64,000 bases of DNA, taken from assembly GCF_049723235.1 (NCBI RefSeq), contig NZ_JBNARB010000008.1, positions 1 to 64,000 of the forward strand, given 5' to 3'. Below the pieces are notes generated by a model. It ran no database searches and was not told where the DNA came from. It worked only from the letters and a program-made list of their open reading frames with translations. The translations under genes and the position numbers were made by a program. This DNA comes from Thermovenabulum sp049723235 (lineage in GTDB: Bacteria; Bacillota; Thermosediminibacteria; Thermosediminibacterales; Thermosediminibacteraceae). The number at the start of each line of letters is the position of its first letter. Position 1 is the stretch's first letter. Positions 8,825 to 17,019 of the stretch are shown here, one piece after another.

Positions 8825-9562
8825 ATGAAAATTGACGCAAAAGGAATGCATTACAGGGAACTTAACGAACGCATTCATGACGCAGTCTTAAAAGGTATTG
8901 AAGAAATTGATATAGTAAATGTTCTCGGACAGCGATATATCGGTACCGGCATAGGGCAGAAGATTACAATAAATATTTACGGAACACCAGGTAGTGACCT
9001 GGGAGCTTTTATGGATGGCCCAAGGATAAACGTTTACGGCAGCTGTCAGGACGTAATTGGAAATACCATGAACGATGGTGAAATAGTAATTCATAAAGAT
9101 GCGGGTAATGTACTCGGGCTTTCCATGAGAGCAGGAAAGATGTTCATTAAAGGGTCGGTGGGTTATAGGACTGGAATTCATATGAAAGCCTATAAGGATA
9201 AATGCCCCGTGATAGTAATAGGGGGAAAGGCGGGAGATTTTCTCGGTGAATATATGGCTGGAGGGAGACTCGTGGTTTTAGGTATTTTTGGCAGAAAAAA
9301 AGACCCTGTAGCTGGAAGGTTCATCGCTACCGGTATGCACGGAGGTGCCATTTATATAAGAGGTGATATCAACCGCACTCATGTAGCAAATGATGTCTGC
9401 ATAGAGGAAATATGCGAAGAAGATTTACCTATATTAAGGAAGGATATAGAAGAATTTTGCAAACATTTTGAGATAGGTGATATAGACTCCATTCTCTCTG
9501 GTCCTTTTATAAAATTAGTACCAAAAAGTTTAAGACCCTATGGTAAAATGTACGCTTATTAA
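8825..9562 (+). CDS. glutamate synthase, GXGXG-domain subunit
   Basis: A 245-aa stand-alone version of the GltB C-terminal beta-helix, with a long run of turns built on regularly spaced Gly (for example GAFMDGPRINVYG, GNVLGLSMRAGKMFIKG and GGKAGDFLGEYMAGGRLVVLG). In full-length enzymes this domain is structural and lines the ammonia channel between amidotransferase and synthase sites. It is the third gene of the operon, 38 bases after the FMN subunit and with a GGAGGG site. It ends convergently, 20 bases from the stop of the biotin carboxylase gene, with no clear hairpin between. Confidence 0.87.
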   Translation: MKIDAKGMHYRELNERIHDAVLKGIEEIDIVNVLGQRYIGTGIGQKITINIYGTPGSDLGAFMDGPRINVYGSCQDVIGNTMNDGEIVIHKDAGNVLGLSMRAGKMFIKGSVGYRTGIHMKAYKDKCPVIVIGGKAGDFLGEYMAGGRLVVLGIFGRKKDPVAGRFIATGMHGGAIYIRGDINRTHVANDVCIEEICEEDLPILRKDIEEFCKHFEIGDIDSILSGPFIKLVPKSLRPYGKMYAY

Positions 9563-9582
9563 TATTCTTTCGATCATTTACA

Positions 9583-10926
9583 TTAATCTAAAAGCCGTCG
9601 CTGAATAAAGTTGGTATAAACTTCTCCCCGCTGGAAGAAAGCATTATCCATGATTTTCAGATGGAAGGGAACGGTAGTAGTTATCCCTTCTATTTTTATT
9701 TCATTTAAGGCACCTCGCATGCGAGAAATTGCCTGGTCTCTCGCAGGAGCCCATGCTATTATCTTGGCAATGAGAGAATCATAATAAGGCGGTATTTCAT
9801 AGCCCGTATAAATAGCGCTATCTACGCGTATGCCAAATCCTCCCGGGGCATGATAATATCGTATCCGTCCGGGAGATGGTTGAAAATTCCGCGAGGGATC
9901 TTCCGCATTAATACGACATTCAATAGCATGGCCGTTAATTTTTACATCTTGCTGTTGATAGGATAATTTTTCACCGGCGGCAATAAGTATTTGTTCTTTC
10001 ACTATATCAATACCTGTCACCGCTTCCGTTACAGGATGTTCCACCTGAATCCGGGTATTCATTTCTATAAAATAATATCTACCCTGTTTATCTACGAGAA
10101 ATTCGATTGTTCCAGCACTACAATAATTTACTGTTTTTGCAGCTTTTATAGCTATTTTACCCATTTCCTCCCGCATTTCGGGCGTTAAAGCAGTTGAAGG
10201 GGATTCTTCGAGAATCTTCTGGTGCCTGCGCTGTAAAGAACAATCTCTTTCATAGAGATGTATTATATTACCATGGGTATCGCCTAAGATTTGAAATTCT
10301 ATATGTCTTGGTTCTTCAATGTATTTTTCAAGATATACCGTAGCATTTCCAAAGGAAACTTCCGCTTCTTGTTTAGCTGTCATAATTTCTTTTCTAAGCT
10401 CATCAGGATTCTGAGCAACTCTCATTCCTCGTCCTCCACCACCGGCTGCTGCCTTAATAATAACAGGATATCCGATCTCTTTTGCGACAGACAAAGCATG
10501 ATCAATATTTTCAATGACACCCTCCGATCCCGGAACAACGGGAATTCCCGCGCTCATCATTGTTTCCCTGGCAGTTGCTTTATCTCCCATCATTTCAATG
10601 GAGCGGGGAGAAGGTCCTATGAATTTTATTCCACATGTGGCACACATTTCAGCAAAATAAGCATTTTCGGCCAAAAAACCATAGCCGGGATGTATCGCAT
10701 CTGCTTTTTTAACCTTCGCCGCAGCTATAATGTTTGTAATATTAAGATAGCTCCTTACAGGAGAAGCAGGACCTATGCATATTGCTTCATCGGCAAGCTT
10801 TACATGCAGTGAATTTTTATCGGCTTCCGAAAAAACCGCAACTGTCTTTATTCCCAGTTCTCTACAAGCACGTATTATTCTGACCGCTATTTCTCCTCTA
10901 TTTGCTATCAGTATCTTCTCAAACAT
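9583..10926 (-). CDS. pycA: biotin carboxylase (pyruvate carboxylase subunit A; AccC family)
   Basis: ATP-dependent carboxylation of the biotin carried by the partner protein. It is 447 aa with ATP-grasp motifs: KAAAGGGGRGMRVA (about residues 158-171), ERDCSLQRRHQKILEESPS, and EMNTRIQVEHPVTEAVTG (about 287-304). It is the second gene of a pair, 3 bases after the carboxyltransferase gene, so the complex is probably a two-subunit pyruvate carboxylase making oxaloacetate. Because the partner carries an AccB-like biotin domain, use in acetyl-CoA carboxylase as well cannot be excluded. No accA or accD is in the window. Confidence 0.88.
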   Translation of the reverse strand: MFEKILIANRGEIAVRIIRACRELGIKTVAVFSEADKNSLHVKLADEAICIGPASPVRSYLNITNIIAAAKVKKADAIHPGYGFLAENAYFAEMCATCGIKFIGPSPRSIEMMGDKATARETMMSAGIPVVPGSEGVIENIDHALSVAKEIGYPVIIKAAAGGGGRGMRVAQNPDELRKEIMTAKQEAEVSFGNATVYLEKYIEEPRHIEFQILGDTHGNIIHLYERDCSLQRRHQKILEESPSTALTPEMREEMGKIAIKAAKTVNYCSAGTIEFLVDKQGRYYFIEMNTRIQVEHPVTEAVTGIDIVKEQILIAAGEKLSYQQQDVKINGHAIECRINAEDPSRNFQPSPGRIRYYHAPGGFGIRVDSAIYTGYEIPPYYDSLIAKIIAWAPARDQAISRMRGALNEIKIEGITTTVPFHLKIMDNAFFQRGEVYTNFIQRRLLD

Positions 10927-10929
10927 ATT

Positions 10930-12768
10930 CTAAATCTCCCTCTCCAATATAAAAAGAGTCTGTCCGTATTCTACCGGCTGCCCATTTTCCGCGAGAATTT
11001 CTACTACACGCCCACCTTCTTCTGACGTTATCTCATTCATTAATTTCATAGCCTCAATAATACAGAGGGTTTGCCCGGGTTTTACGCGCGTACCAATTTC
11101 TACAAAGAAAGGTGCATCGGGAGCAGGTGCCCGATAAAAGGTTCCTACCATTGGCGATTTTATTTCAATAAAGTTATTTTTTTTATTATCCGCCTCTTCA
11201 CAGGGTTTTGACATTTCCTGCTTTTGCTTAAAAACTCTATCATCTTTTTCTTTTACGATATCACTTTCTCTTTTTATATTAATTTTTACCCCTCCGCTCT
11301 CGAGATTTAATTCCGTTACTTTCGTTTCCTCCAAAGCTTTTATAAGTTCAGTAATATTTTTGATATCCATATTTTCTTCTACCTCCCTTACAGATTCTTC
11401 GTATTTTTTATCCTCCCTTTTTCCTGGTTGAAGTTTCCCTTCTTTTCTTTTTTCCAAAAACTTCCTGGTCACTTGAGGAAAAAGAGCATAAGAAATTATA
11501 TCCTCGTCGTTTTCAGCAAGTTCTCCTATTTCCAAACGAGCCTGTTCTAAAAGGGGTTCTAAATAATCAGCCGGTCTTCCCGAAATAGGTTCTACCTCAT
11601 TCAATATCCTTCTTTTTATTTCTTCGTCCATTGGTGCCGGTGGTTTCCCGTAAAATCCTTTTACATAATTTTTTACTTCTTCCGGGACAATCTTATATCT
11701 TTCTCCTAAAAGAACATTTAAGACCGCCTGAATTCCAACTATCTGGCTTGTAGGAGTTACCAGGGGAGGATATCCCAATTCCGCCCTCACCCTCGGTATT
11801 TCCTTTAGTACCTCAGCTAATCGGTTTTCCGCTTTTTGTTCTTTTAGCTGTTGGATCAAATTGCTTATCATCCCTCCAGGAACCTGATGTTCAAATACCC
11901 CCATATCCGTTAATCGAGTTACCCCTCGCTCATATCCCAGCTCCCGGCGCAAATCATCAAAATATTTTGCTATATCAAATAAAAGATGAAGGTCAAGCCC
12001 GGTATCCCAGGGCGTACCCATTAAAGACCTTACTACAGTCTCTACAGGCGGAAGGGAAGCACCAAAAGCAAGCGGAGTAGTAGCCGTATCTACTACATCT
12101 ACTCCTGCACGGACGGCTTCTATATACGCTCCCAGAACCAACCCGCCTATATAATGGCTGTGAAGTTGAACTGGCACTCTCAGATTTTCTTTGAAAAGTT
12201 TTACAATTTCATAAGCAGAAAAAGGAGTAAGTAATCCCGCCATATCCTTTATACATATTGAGTCCGCACCCATATTTTCGATATCCTTCGCTACTTTTAA
12301 AAAATGATCTATGGTGTGCACGGGGCTGACGGTATATACTACGGTCCCTTGAACATGGGCACCTTCCTTTTTTGCCACACTGATCGGCACTTCCATATTT
12401 CTTAAATCATTTAGAGCATCAAATATGCGGATGATATCTATGCCGTTTTCTACCGCCTTTCCAATAAAGGCCTTTACAACATCATCGGGATAGTGTCTAT
12501 AGCCTACCAGGGATTGACCTCTCAAAAGCATTTGTAACGGGGTATGTTTCACATACCTTTTTATAGTTTTCAGTCGAATCCACGGATCCTCGTCTAAATA
12601 TCGAAGACACACATCAAAGGTGGCACCGCCCCACACTTCCAAGGAATGATACCCTGCGCTATCTATTTTTTCCAGCACCGGTATCATATCTTGAAGTGAC
12701 ATGCGTGTTGCCCATAAACTCTGATGACCGTCTCTAAGAGTTACATCAGTTATTTTCACCGTGCCCAA
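10930..12768 (-). CDS. pycB: pyruvate carboxylase subunit B fused to an AccB-like biotin carrier
   Basis: Transfers carboxyl from biotin to pyruvate. It is 612 aa. Residues 1 to about 440 are the OadA/PycB carboxyltransferase (DVTLRDGHQSLWATRM at the N terminus, CIKDMAGLLTP, QLHSHYIGG). Residues 467-612 are a complete BCCP module: an N-terminal helix, a charged linker, SPMVGTFYRAPAPDAPFF with the acetyl-CoA-carboxylase 'thumb' loop, and the biotin site EAMKLMNEI with Lys575. Usual OadA biotin domains lack the thumb. The TTG at 12768 has a GGGGGG site. No sodium-pump oadB/oadG is adjacent, so a carboxylase is favoured over a decarboxylase. Biotinylation would be by BirA (21974-22972). Confidence 0.87.
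   Translation of the reverse strand: MGTVKITDVTLRDGHQSLWATRMSLQDMIPVLEKIDSAGYHSLEVWGGATFDVCLRYLDEDPWIRLKTIKRYVKHTPLQMLLRGQSLVGYRHYPDDVVKAFIGKAVENGIDIIRIFDALNDLRNMEVPISVAKKEGAHVQGTVVYTVSPVHTIDHFLKVAKDIENMGADSICIKDMAGLLTPFSAYEIVKLFKENLRVPVQLHSHYIGGLVLGAYIEAVRAGVDVVDTATTPLAFGASLPPVETVVRSLMGTPWDTGLDLHLLFDIAKYFDDLRRELGYERGVTRLTDMGVFEHQVPGGMISNLIQQLKEQKAENRLAEVLKEIPRVRAELGYPPLVTPTSQIVGIQAVLNVLLGERYKIVPEEVKNYVKGFYGKPPAPMDEEIKRRILNEVEPISGRPADYLEPLLEQARLEIGELAENDEDIISYALFPQVTRKFLEKRKEGKLQPGKREDKKYEESVREVEENMDIKNITELIKALEETKVTELNLESGGVKINIKRESDIVKEKDDRVFKQKQEMSKPCEEADNKKNNFIEIKSPMVGTFYRAPAPDAPFFVEIGTRVKPGQTLCIIEAMKLMNEITSEEGGRVVEILAENGQPVEYGQTLFILEREI
11368..11389 (-). promoter_or_regulatory. internal ribosome site and ATG at the start of the AccB-like module
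   Basis: Inside pycB, minus-strand AAGGGAGG (11382-11389) lies 11 bases before an in-frame ATG (11370-11368) that is Met467, exactly where the AccB-like module begins. Initiation here would make a free 146-aa biotin carrier, about the size of a normal AccB. The spacing is longer than optimal. It is either a real second product or the scar of a gene fusion. Confidence 0.45.
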
Positions 12769-13005
12769 TTTGTTTCCCCCCTTATAAAGATAGATCTGAG
12801 TAAATGTTCTAAATTAATTATCGAAAATTGTTTTAAAGTAAATTTTTGTTTTTTATTTTTATATATTTGTTATTGACATAATTTTTTGAAATATAAATTT
12901 AAAAAATAAAATAATACCCCAATACAATATAATTTCAAGACAATAAAATATTTTTAGTTTTTTATTTTGTAACTTATTAACTTATTAAAAAAAATATTTC
13001 TAATA

Positions 13006-13034
13006 ATTATACATACATCACAATTAGGTGTCAA
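13006..13034 (-). promoter_or_regulatory. consensus promoter of pycB-pycA; content of the 12769-13129 gap
   Basis: Minus-strand TTGACA (13029-13034) and TATAAT (13006-13011) are 17 bases apart. Transcription should begin near 12999, leaving an unusually long leader of about 230 bases, very AT-rich and without an obvious riboswitch or stable hairpin. The rest of the 361-bp gap shows nothing further that I can support. The promoter has the same perfect form as those of the nifV-like and glutamate synthase operons but lacks their inverted repeat. Confidence 0.8.
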
Positions 13035-13129
13035 TATTATTTTTCGTTGGTATCCGTACAATTTTTTAGTAATATTTTTCTTCATTCGCCGATTTTGAAT
13101 ATTTAATATATAAAAATACCCTGTTAATA

Positions 13130-14314
13130 TTACACCTTCGACAATGCTCTTTCTAAATCGTCGATCAAATCTTCAACATTCTCAAGACCTACAGATAACC
13201 TCACCAACCCCGGTTTTATACCAAAATCTTTAAATCTTTCTGCCGGGATTTCCTTGGAATAGCTAATTACCGGCGGGAAGGCAAGGCTTTCATATCCTCC
13301 CCAGCTTACCCCTAATTTTATTATTTTCAAATTGTTTATAAATCTTTTTACACCTTCTATGTCACAGTCTATCTCAAAACTCAGTAGCCCTGAAAATCCC
13401 TTCATTTGTTTTCTTGCAAGTTCATATTGGGGATGGGAAGGATGGCCTGGGTAATATATTTTGCTAATTTTAGGGTGTTTTGCCAAAAATTCAGAAATTG
13501 CAAGAGCGTTTCTCATGTGCTTTTCCATTCTTATTTCAAGGGTTCTAAGACCTCTAATCAATAACCAGGCTTCGAAGGGGGCCAAAATACCCCCCAATAA
13601 AGGGTACTCATTTTCTTCAATTCTACTAATTATATCTTTATTCCCTATGATACATCCAGCGACTACATCACTGTGTCCTCCAATGTACTTAGATGCAGAA
13701 TGAACTACTATATCAATTCCCATTTCCAGTGGATTTTGAAAAACAGGACTTGCCCAGGAATTGTCAATTATTGTTTTTATTCCTCGTTCCTTTGCAAAGG
13801 ATGCAATTTTTTTTATATCCTGGAGCATAAATATCAGGCTGTTGGGACTTTCCAAATATATTAAAGAAGTATTTTCTCTGATCGCCTGTTTAATTTCCTC
13901 AAAATTTTCACCGTTTACAAAGGTTGTCTCAATGTTAAATTTAGTAAGATATTTTGATAAAAAATTGTATGTAGGACCGTAAATATTTTTTACACAGATT
14001 ACATGGTCTCCTGCCTTTATAACACTTAAAATAGCCGATGAAATTGCCGCCATTCCCGAAGCAAAACATTTTGCCCTTTCACCCTTTTCCAGGGCTGCCA
14101 ATTTTTTTTCTAAAATTTCTACGGTAGGATTCATGCCCCGCGTATAGATATACCTTTTATTTTTACGAGAGAAAGCATCATCTATTTCTTCATAACTTTC
14201 AAATACAAAGGTAGAGGTTTCAAAAATCGGTACAGCAGCAGCCCCTAAATACTTTTCATTTTCTTCAGCATAGTGAGAAAGTAATGTCTGCAAACCATAA
14301 TTTGTGTAATCCAT
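13130..14314 (-). CDS. trans-sulfuration PLP enzyme (cystathionine/methionine gamma-lyase or sulfhydrylase family)
   Basis: A 394-aa Cys/Met-metabolism PLP enzyme. The lysine-containing PLP motif is VVHSASKYIGGHSDVVAG; other family signatures are YTRGMNPTVEILEKKLAALE and AKCFASGMAAISSA. Members perform cystathionine gamma-synthase or lyase, methionine gamma-lyase or O-acylhomoserine sulfhydrylase reactions, and sequence inspection alone does not separate these. It stands alone, so the context does not settle it. The ATG has a GGGAGATAAT site. Its promoter region is shared with the divergent glycyl radical operon. Confidence 0.85.
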   Translation of the reverse strand: MDYTNYGLQTLLSHYAEENEKYLGAAAVPIFETSTFVFESYEEIDDAFSRKNKRYIYTRGMNPTVEILEKKLAALEKGERAKCFASGMAAISSAILSVIKAGDHVICVKNIYGPTYNFLSKYLTKFNIETTFVNGENFEEIKQAIRENTSLIYLESPNSLIFMLQDIKKIASFAKERGIKTIIDNSWASPVFQNPLEMGIDIVVHSASKYIGGHSDVVAGCIIGNKDIISRIEENEYPLLGGILAPFEAWLLIRGLRTLEIRMEKHMRNALAISEFLAKHPKISKIYYPGHPSHPQYELARKQMKGFSGLLSFEIDCDIEGVKRFINNLKIIKLGVSWGGYESLAFPPVISYSKEIPAERFKDFGIKPGLVRLSVGLENVEDLIDDLERALSKV

Positions 14315-14356
14315 TATTATCTCCCTTTCATCTTTTTGTTTTTGTTGATATTAATT

Positions 14357-14385
14357 ATCTTATCATCGATAAAATCTCCTATCAA
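14357..14385 (-). promoter_or_regulatory. putative promoter of the trans-sulfuration gene, overlapped by an inverted repeat
   Basis: Minus-strand TTGATA (14380-14385) and TAAGAT (14357-14362), spacing 17, give a moderate sigma-A match. The -35 box is part of a perfect 10-bp inverted repeat, TTTGTTGATA at 14341-14350 and TATCAACAAA at 14380-14389. The repeat could be an operator here, or an upstream activator site for the sigma-54 promoter that lies about 110 bases away. Confidence 0.45.
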
Positions 14386-14465
14386 CAAACATATCGTCAA
14401 CTTTTTAATATAATGTATTTATTTTGAGATTTTGTCTCATAATTAATACACTTTTAAAATTATCA

Positions 14466-14489
14466 ATCCCGGGTAAAACGGGATTTTTT
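14466..14489 (+). terminator. terminator-like hairpin just upstream of the sigma-54 promoter
   Basis: ATCCCG, a 7-base loop and CGGGAT are followed by six T's on the plus strand. No plus-strand gene precedes it for several kilobases. It may insulate the promoter that begins 3 bases later from read-through or divergent background transcription. Confidence 0.55.
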
Positions 14490-14491
14490 AA

Positions 14492-14508
14492 TTGGCACAA
14501 TTTTTGCA
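14492..14508 (+). promoter_or_regulatory. sigma-54 (-24/-12) promoter of the glycyl radical enzyme operon
   Basis: TTGGCACAATTTTTGCA matches the consensus TGGCAC-N5-TTGC(A/T) with exact spacing: TGGCAC at 14493-14498 and TTGCA at 14504-14508. Transcription would start near 14519, 39 bases before the ATG. Sigma-54 promoters require an activator ATPase bound upstream; candidate inverted repeats are at 14341-14389 and TGAGA-N5-TCTCA at 14425-14439. No activator gene is in the window. Confidence 0.8.
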
Positions 14509-14557
14509 AATACAATAAATTAATTAAAATTTAATTTTATTTCGGAGGAGGGTTTCT

Positions 14558-16993
14558 ATGTGTGCTATAGCAAAAGAAAAAATAGAAAGGGAAATGGATA
14601 AAAGAAGGTCTTCGGTAAGACCCATAAATGAAAGAATCGCAAGGTTAAGGCAGGAAAGTGTAGATTCCGAAGTAAAAATCTCTTCGGAAAGAGCGAGAAT
14701 AATTACGGAATTTTACAAAAGTGAAATGGCAAAAGGTAAATCTTTTCCGGTACTCAGGGCTATGGCTTTTAAGTACCTAATGGAAAGAGTAAGCCTTCCT
14801 TTAGAAGAGGGTCAATTAATAGTCGGACTAAGAGGAACGGGACCAAAAGAAGTCCCGACAAATCCTGAAATTTGCGTGCACAGTATGGAAGATTTGGAAA
14901 TTTTAGATACCAGAGAAAATATGCCCTATCGTGTGGATCAGGAAACCAAGGAATTATATAAAAATGAAATTATCCCGTTCTGGAAGGGAAAAACGATGAG
15001 GGAAATAATCTTTGAGAACCTTCCCGAAGAGTGGATTGAAGCTTATAATGCGGGATTATGGACGGAATTCATGGAACAAAGAGCCCCCGGGCATACTGCC
15101 GGTGGTGACAGAATATTTAAAAAAGGTCTCTTAGATATAAAGGAAGAAATCAGAAAAAAAATGCAGGAATTAGATTCCAGCGATCCGGAGTATTACGATA
15201 AATTGGAGGAGCTAAAGGCAATGGATATTGCCGCAGATGCTCTTATAATATATGCAAAGCGTTACGCGGAAAAACTTCAAAAAATGGCGGAAGAAGAAAA
15301 GGATGTAAAAAGAAAAGAAGAATTAAGAAAAATGGCAGAAATTTGCAATTGGGTACCCGCCCATGCTCCAAGAACTTTCTGGGAAGCCCTTCAGCATTAC
15401 TGGTTTATACACGTAGGAGTTGTATATGAAACAAACCCCTGGGATTCTTTCAACCCTGGTCGTATTGACCAGCATTTATTTCCTTTTTATGAAAGGGACA
15501 TAAAAGAAGGAAGGCTTACGAGAGAACAAGCTAAGGAACTTTTGGAAGCTTTCTGGATTAAAATTAATAATCAACCTGCTGTTCCAAAAGTAGGCGTAAC
15601 AGCTGAAGAAAGTTTTACTTACAATGATTTTACCAAGATTAACGTAGGTGGCTTAAAAGAAGACGGTGCTGATGGAGTAAACGAAATATCCTATATGGTT
15701 CTTGAAGTTCTGGATGAAATAAGGACATTGCAACCAAATACTGCGGTTTTAATTAGCAATAAAAATCCTGATCGCTTTTTGACTTCCGCACTGAAAGTAA
15801 TCGCCCCAGGATTTGGCGAACCTCCCTTTTTCAATTTTGACGGTGTCATTGTAAAAATGCTTAGACAGGGAAAGAGCCTTCTTGATGCCCGTACCTGTGG
15901 AGTAAGCGGATGCGTAGAATCGGGGGCATTCGGAAAAGAAGCTTACATCTTAACCGGATATTTTAATTTCCCTAAAATACTCGAAATTACCTTAAACAAC
16001 GGAATTGACCCCAGAACGGGTAAAAAACTGGGTATTGAAACGGGAGACCCAAGGAATTTTAATACCTATGAAGAACTTTATGAAGCCTTTCTGAAACAAG
16101 TAAAGCACTTTATGGACATAAAAATGAAAGGAAACGATATAATTGAAGCCCTTTACTCAAAATATCTTCCGGTACCCTTTATGTCCTTATGGATCGATGA
16201 CTGCGTTAAAAAAGCAAAGGATTATAACGGAGGTGGAGCAAGATATAATACCCAGTATATCCAGGTAGTAGGTTTGGGAACGGTTTCTTCAGCCTTTTCA
16301 GCAATAAAATTCCATGTATTTGACAAAAAGGATATTTCAATGGATGAGCTCTTAGAAGCATTAGAAAACAACTTTGAAGGAAAATACGAGATAATAAGGC
16401 AAATACTTTTAAATAAAACACCTTTTTACGGAAATGATGAAGATTACGCTGATGTAATCGCAAAGGATTTCGTTGACAGAATTGTAGAAATGATAGAAAG
16501 CTACCCGCCTACACCTGTTAGAAAGGCATCAAGAAGGGCATACTTTTTGCCCACCACAGTACACGTATACTTTGGCGCAGTAACGGGAGCTACACCGGAT
16601 GGCAGGAGAGCCGGATTCCCGGTTTCTGAAGGAATTTCCCCAATACAGGGAAGTGATAAAAAAGGTATAGCTGCTGTTTTCAGATCGGTATCAAAGTGCG
16701 ATTGGGATAAAACCGGCGGTGCACTACTTAATCAAAAGCTAACTCCGGACCTTTTAGAAAACGAAGAAAATATTAAAAAGCTCGCCCAGCTAATTCGAAC
16801 CTTCTTTAGAATGGGAGGTCATCACGTACAGTTTAATGTAGTTAGTGCCGAACTTCTCCGGGAAGCACAAAAACACCCCCAGGATTTTCAGGATTTGATG
16901 GTAAGAGTTGCCGGTTACAGCGATTATTTTGTAAACCTTCCTAAGGGATTGCAGGAAGAAATAATTGCAAGAACCGAGCATAAGGAGCTGTAA
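14558..16993 (+). CDS. hypD: glycyl radical enzyme, HypD-like (trans-4-hydroxy-L-proline dehydratase candidate)
   Basis: 811-aa glycyl radical enzyme. The radical site is RVAGYSDYF with Gly786, and the thiyl Cys is C452 in SGCVESG, with catalytic Glu454. From memory of the HypD family, many motifs match: FMEQRAPGHT (His), WDSFNPGRIDQH, YNDFTKINVGG (Asp-Phe), KEAYILTGYFN (Tyr) and LPTTVHVYFG (Thr). HypD removes water from trans-4-hydroxyproline to give pyrroline-5-carboxylate, normally reduced by ProC; no proC is adjacent here. The activase follows after 26 bases, and a GGAGGAGGG site precedes the ATG. Expression appears sigma-54 dependent. A related dehydratase with another substrate is the main alternative. 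Confidence 0.78.
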   Translation: MCAIAKEKIEREMDKRRSSVRPINERIARLRQESVDSEVKISSERARIITEFYKSEMAKGKSFPVLRAMAFKYLMERVSLPLEEGQLIVGLRGTGPKEVPTNPEICVHSMEDLEILDTRENMPYRVDQETKELYKNEIIPFWKGKTMREIIFENLPEEWIEAYNAGLWTEFMEQRAPGHTAGGDRIFKKGLLDIKEEIRKKMQELDSSDPEYYDKLEELKAMDIAADALIIYAKRYAEKLQKMAEEEKDVKRKEELRKMAEICNWVPAHAPRTFWEALQHYWFIHVGVVYETNPWDSFNPGRIDQHLFPFYERDIKEGRLTREQAKELLEAFWIKINNQPAVPKVGVTAEESFTYNDFTKINVGGLKEDGADGVNEISYMVLEVLDEIRTLQPNTAVLISNKNPDRFLTSALKVIAPGFGEPPFFNFDGVIVKMLRQGKSLLDARTCGVSGCVESGAFGKEAYILTGYFNFPKILEITLNNGIDPRTGKKLGIETGDPRNFNTYEELYEAFLKQVKHFMDIKMKGNDIIEALYSKYLPVPFMSLWIDDCVKKAKDYNGGGARYNTQYIQVVGLGTVSSAFSAIKFHVFDKKDISMDELLEALENNFEGKYEIIRQILLNKTPFYGNDEDYADVIAKDFVDRIVEMIESYPPTPVRKASRRAYFLPTTVHVYFGAVTGATPDGRRAGFPVSEGISPIQGSDKKGIAAVFRSVSKCDWDKTGGALLNQKLTPDLLENEENIKKLAQLIRTFFRMGGHHVQFNVVSAELLREAQKHPQDFQDLMVRVAGYSDYFVNLPKGLQEEIIARTEHKEL

Positions 16994-17019
16994 TTAATTA
17001 GATTACTGGAGGTAAATTT

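Noticed and set aside
10291..10812. 173-aa plus-strand reading frame
   Set aside because: It lies wholly antisense to the well-supported biotin carboxylase gene, has a Ser/Phe/Arg-rich shadow composition and no family motif.
12873..12899. plus-strand promoter from TTGACA at 12873
   Set aside because: No good -10 at 16-18 bases and no plus-strand gene until 14558.
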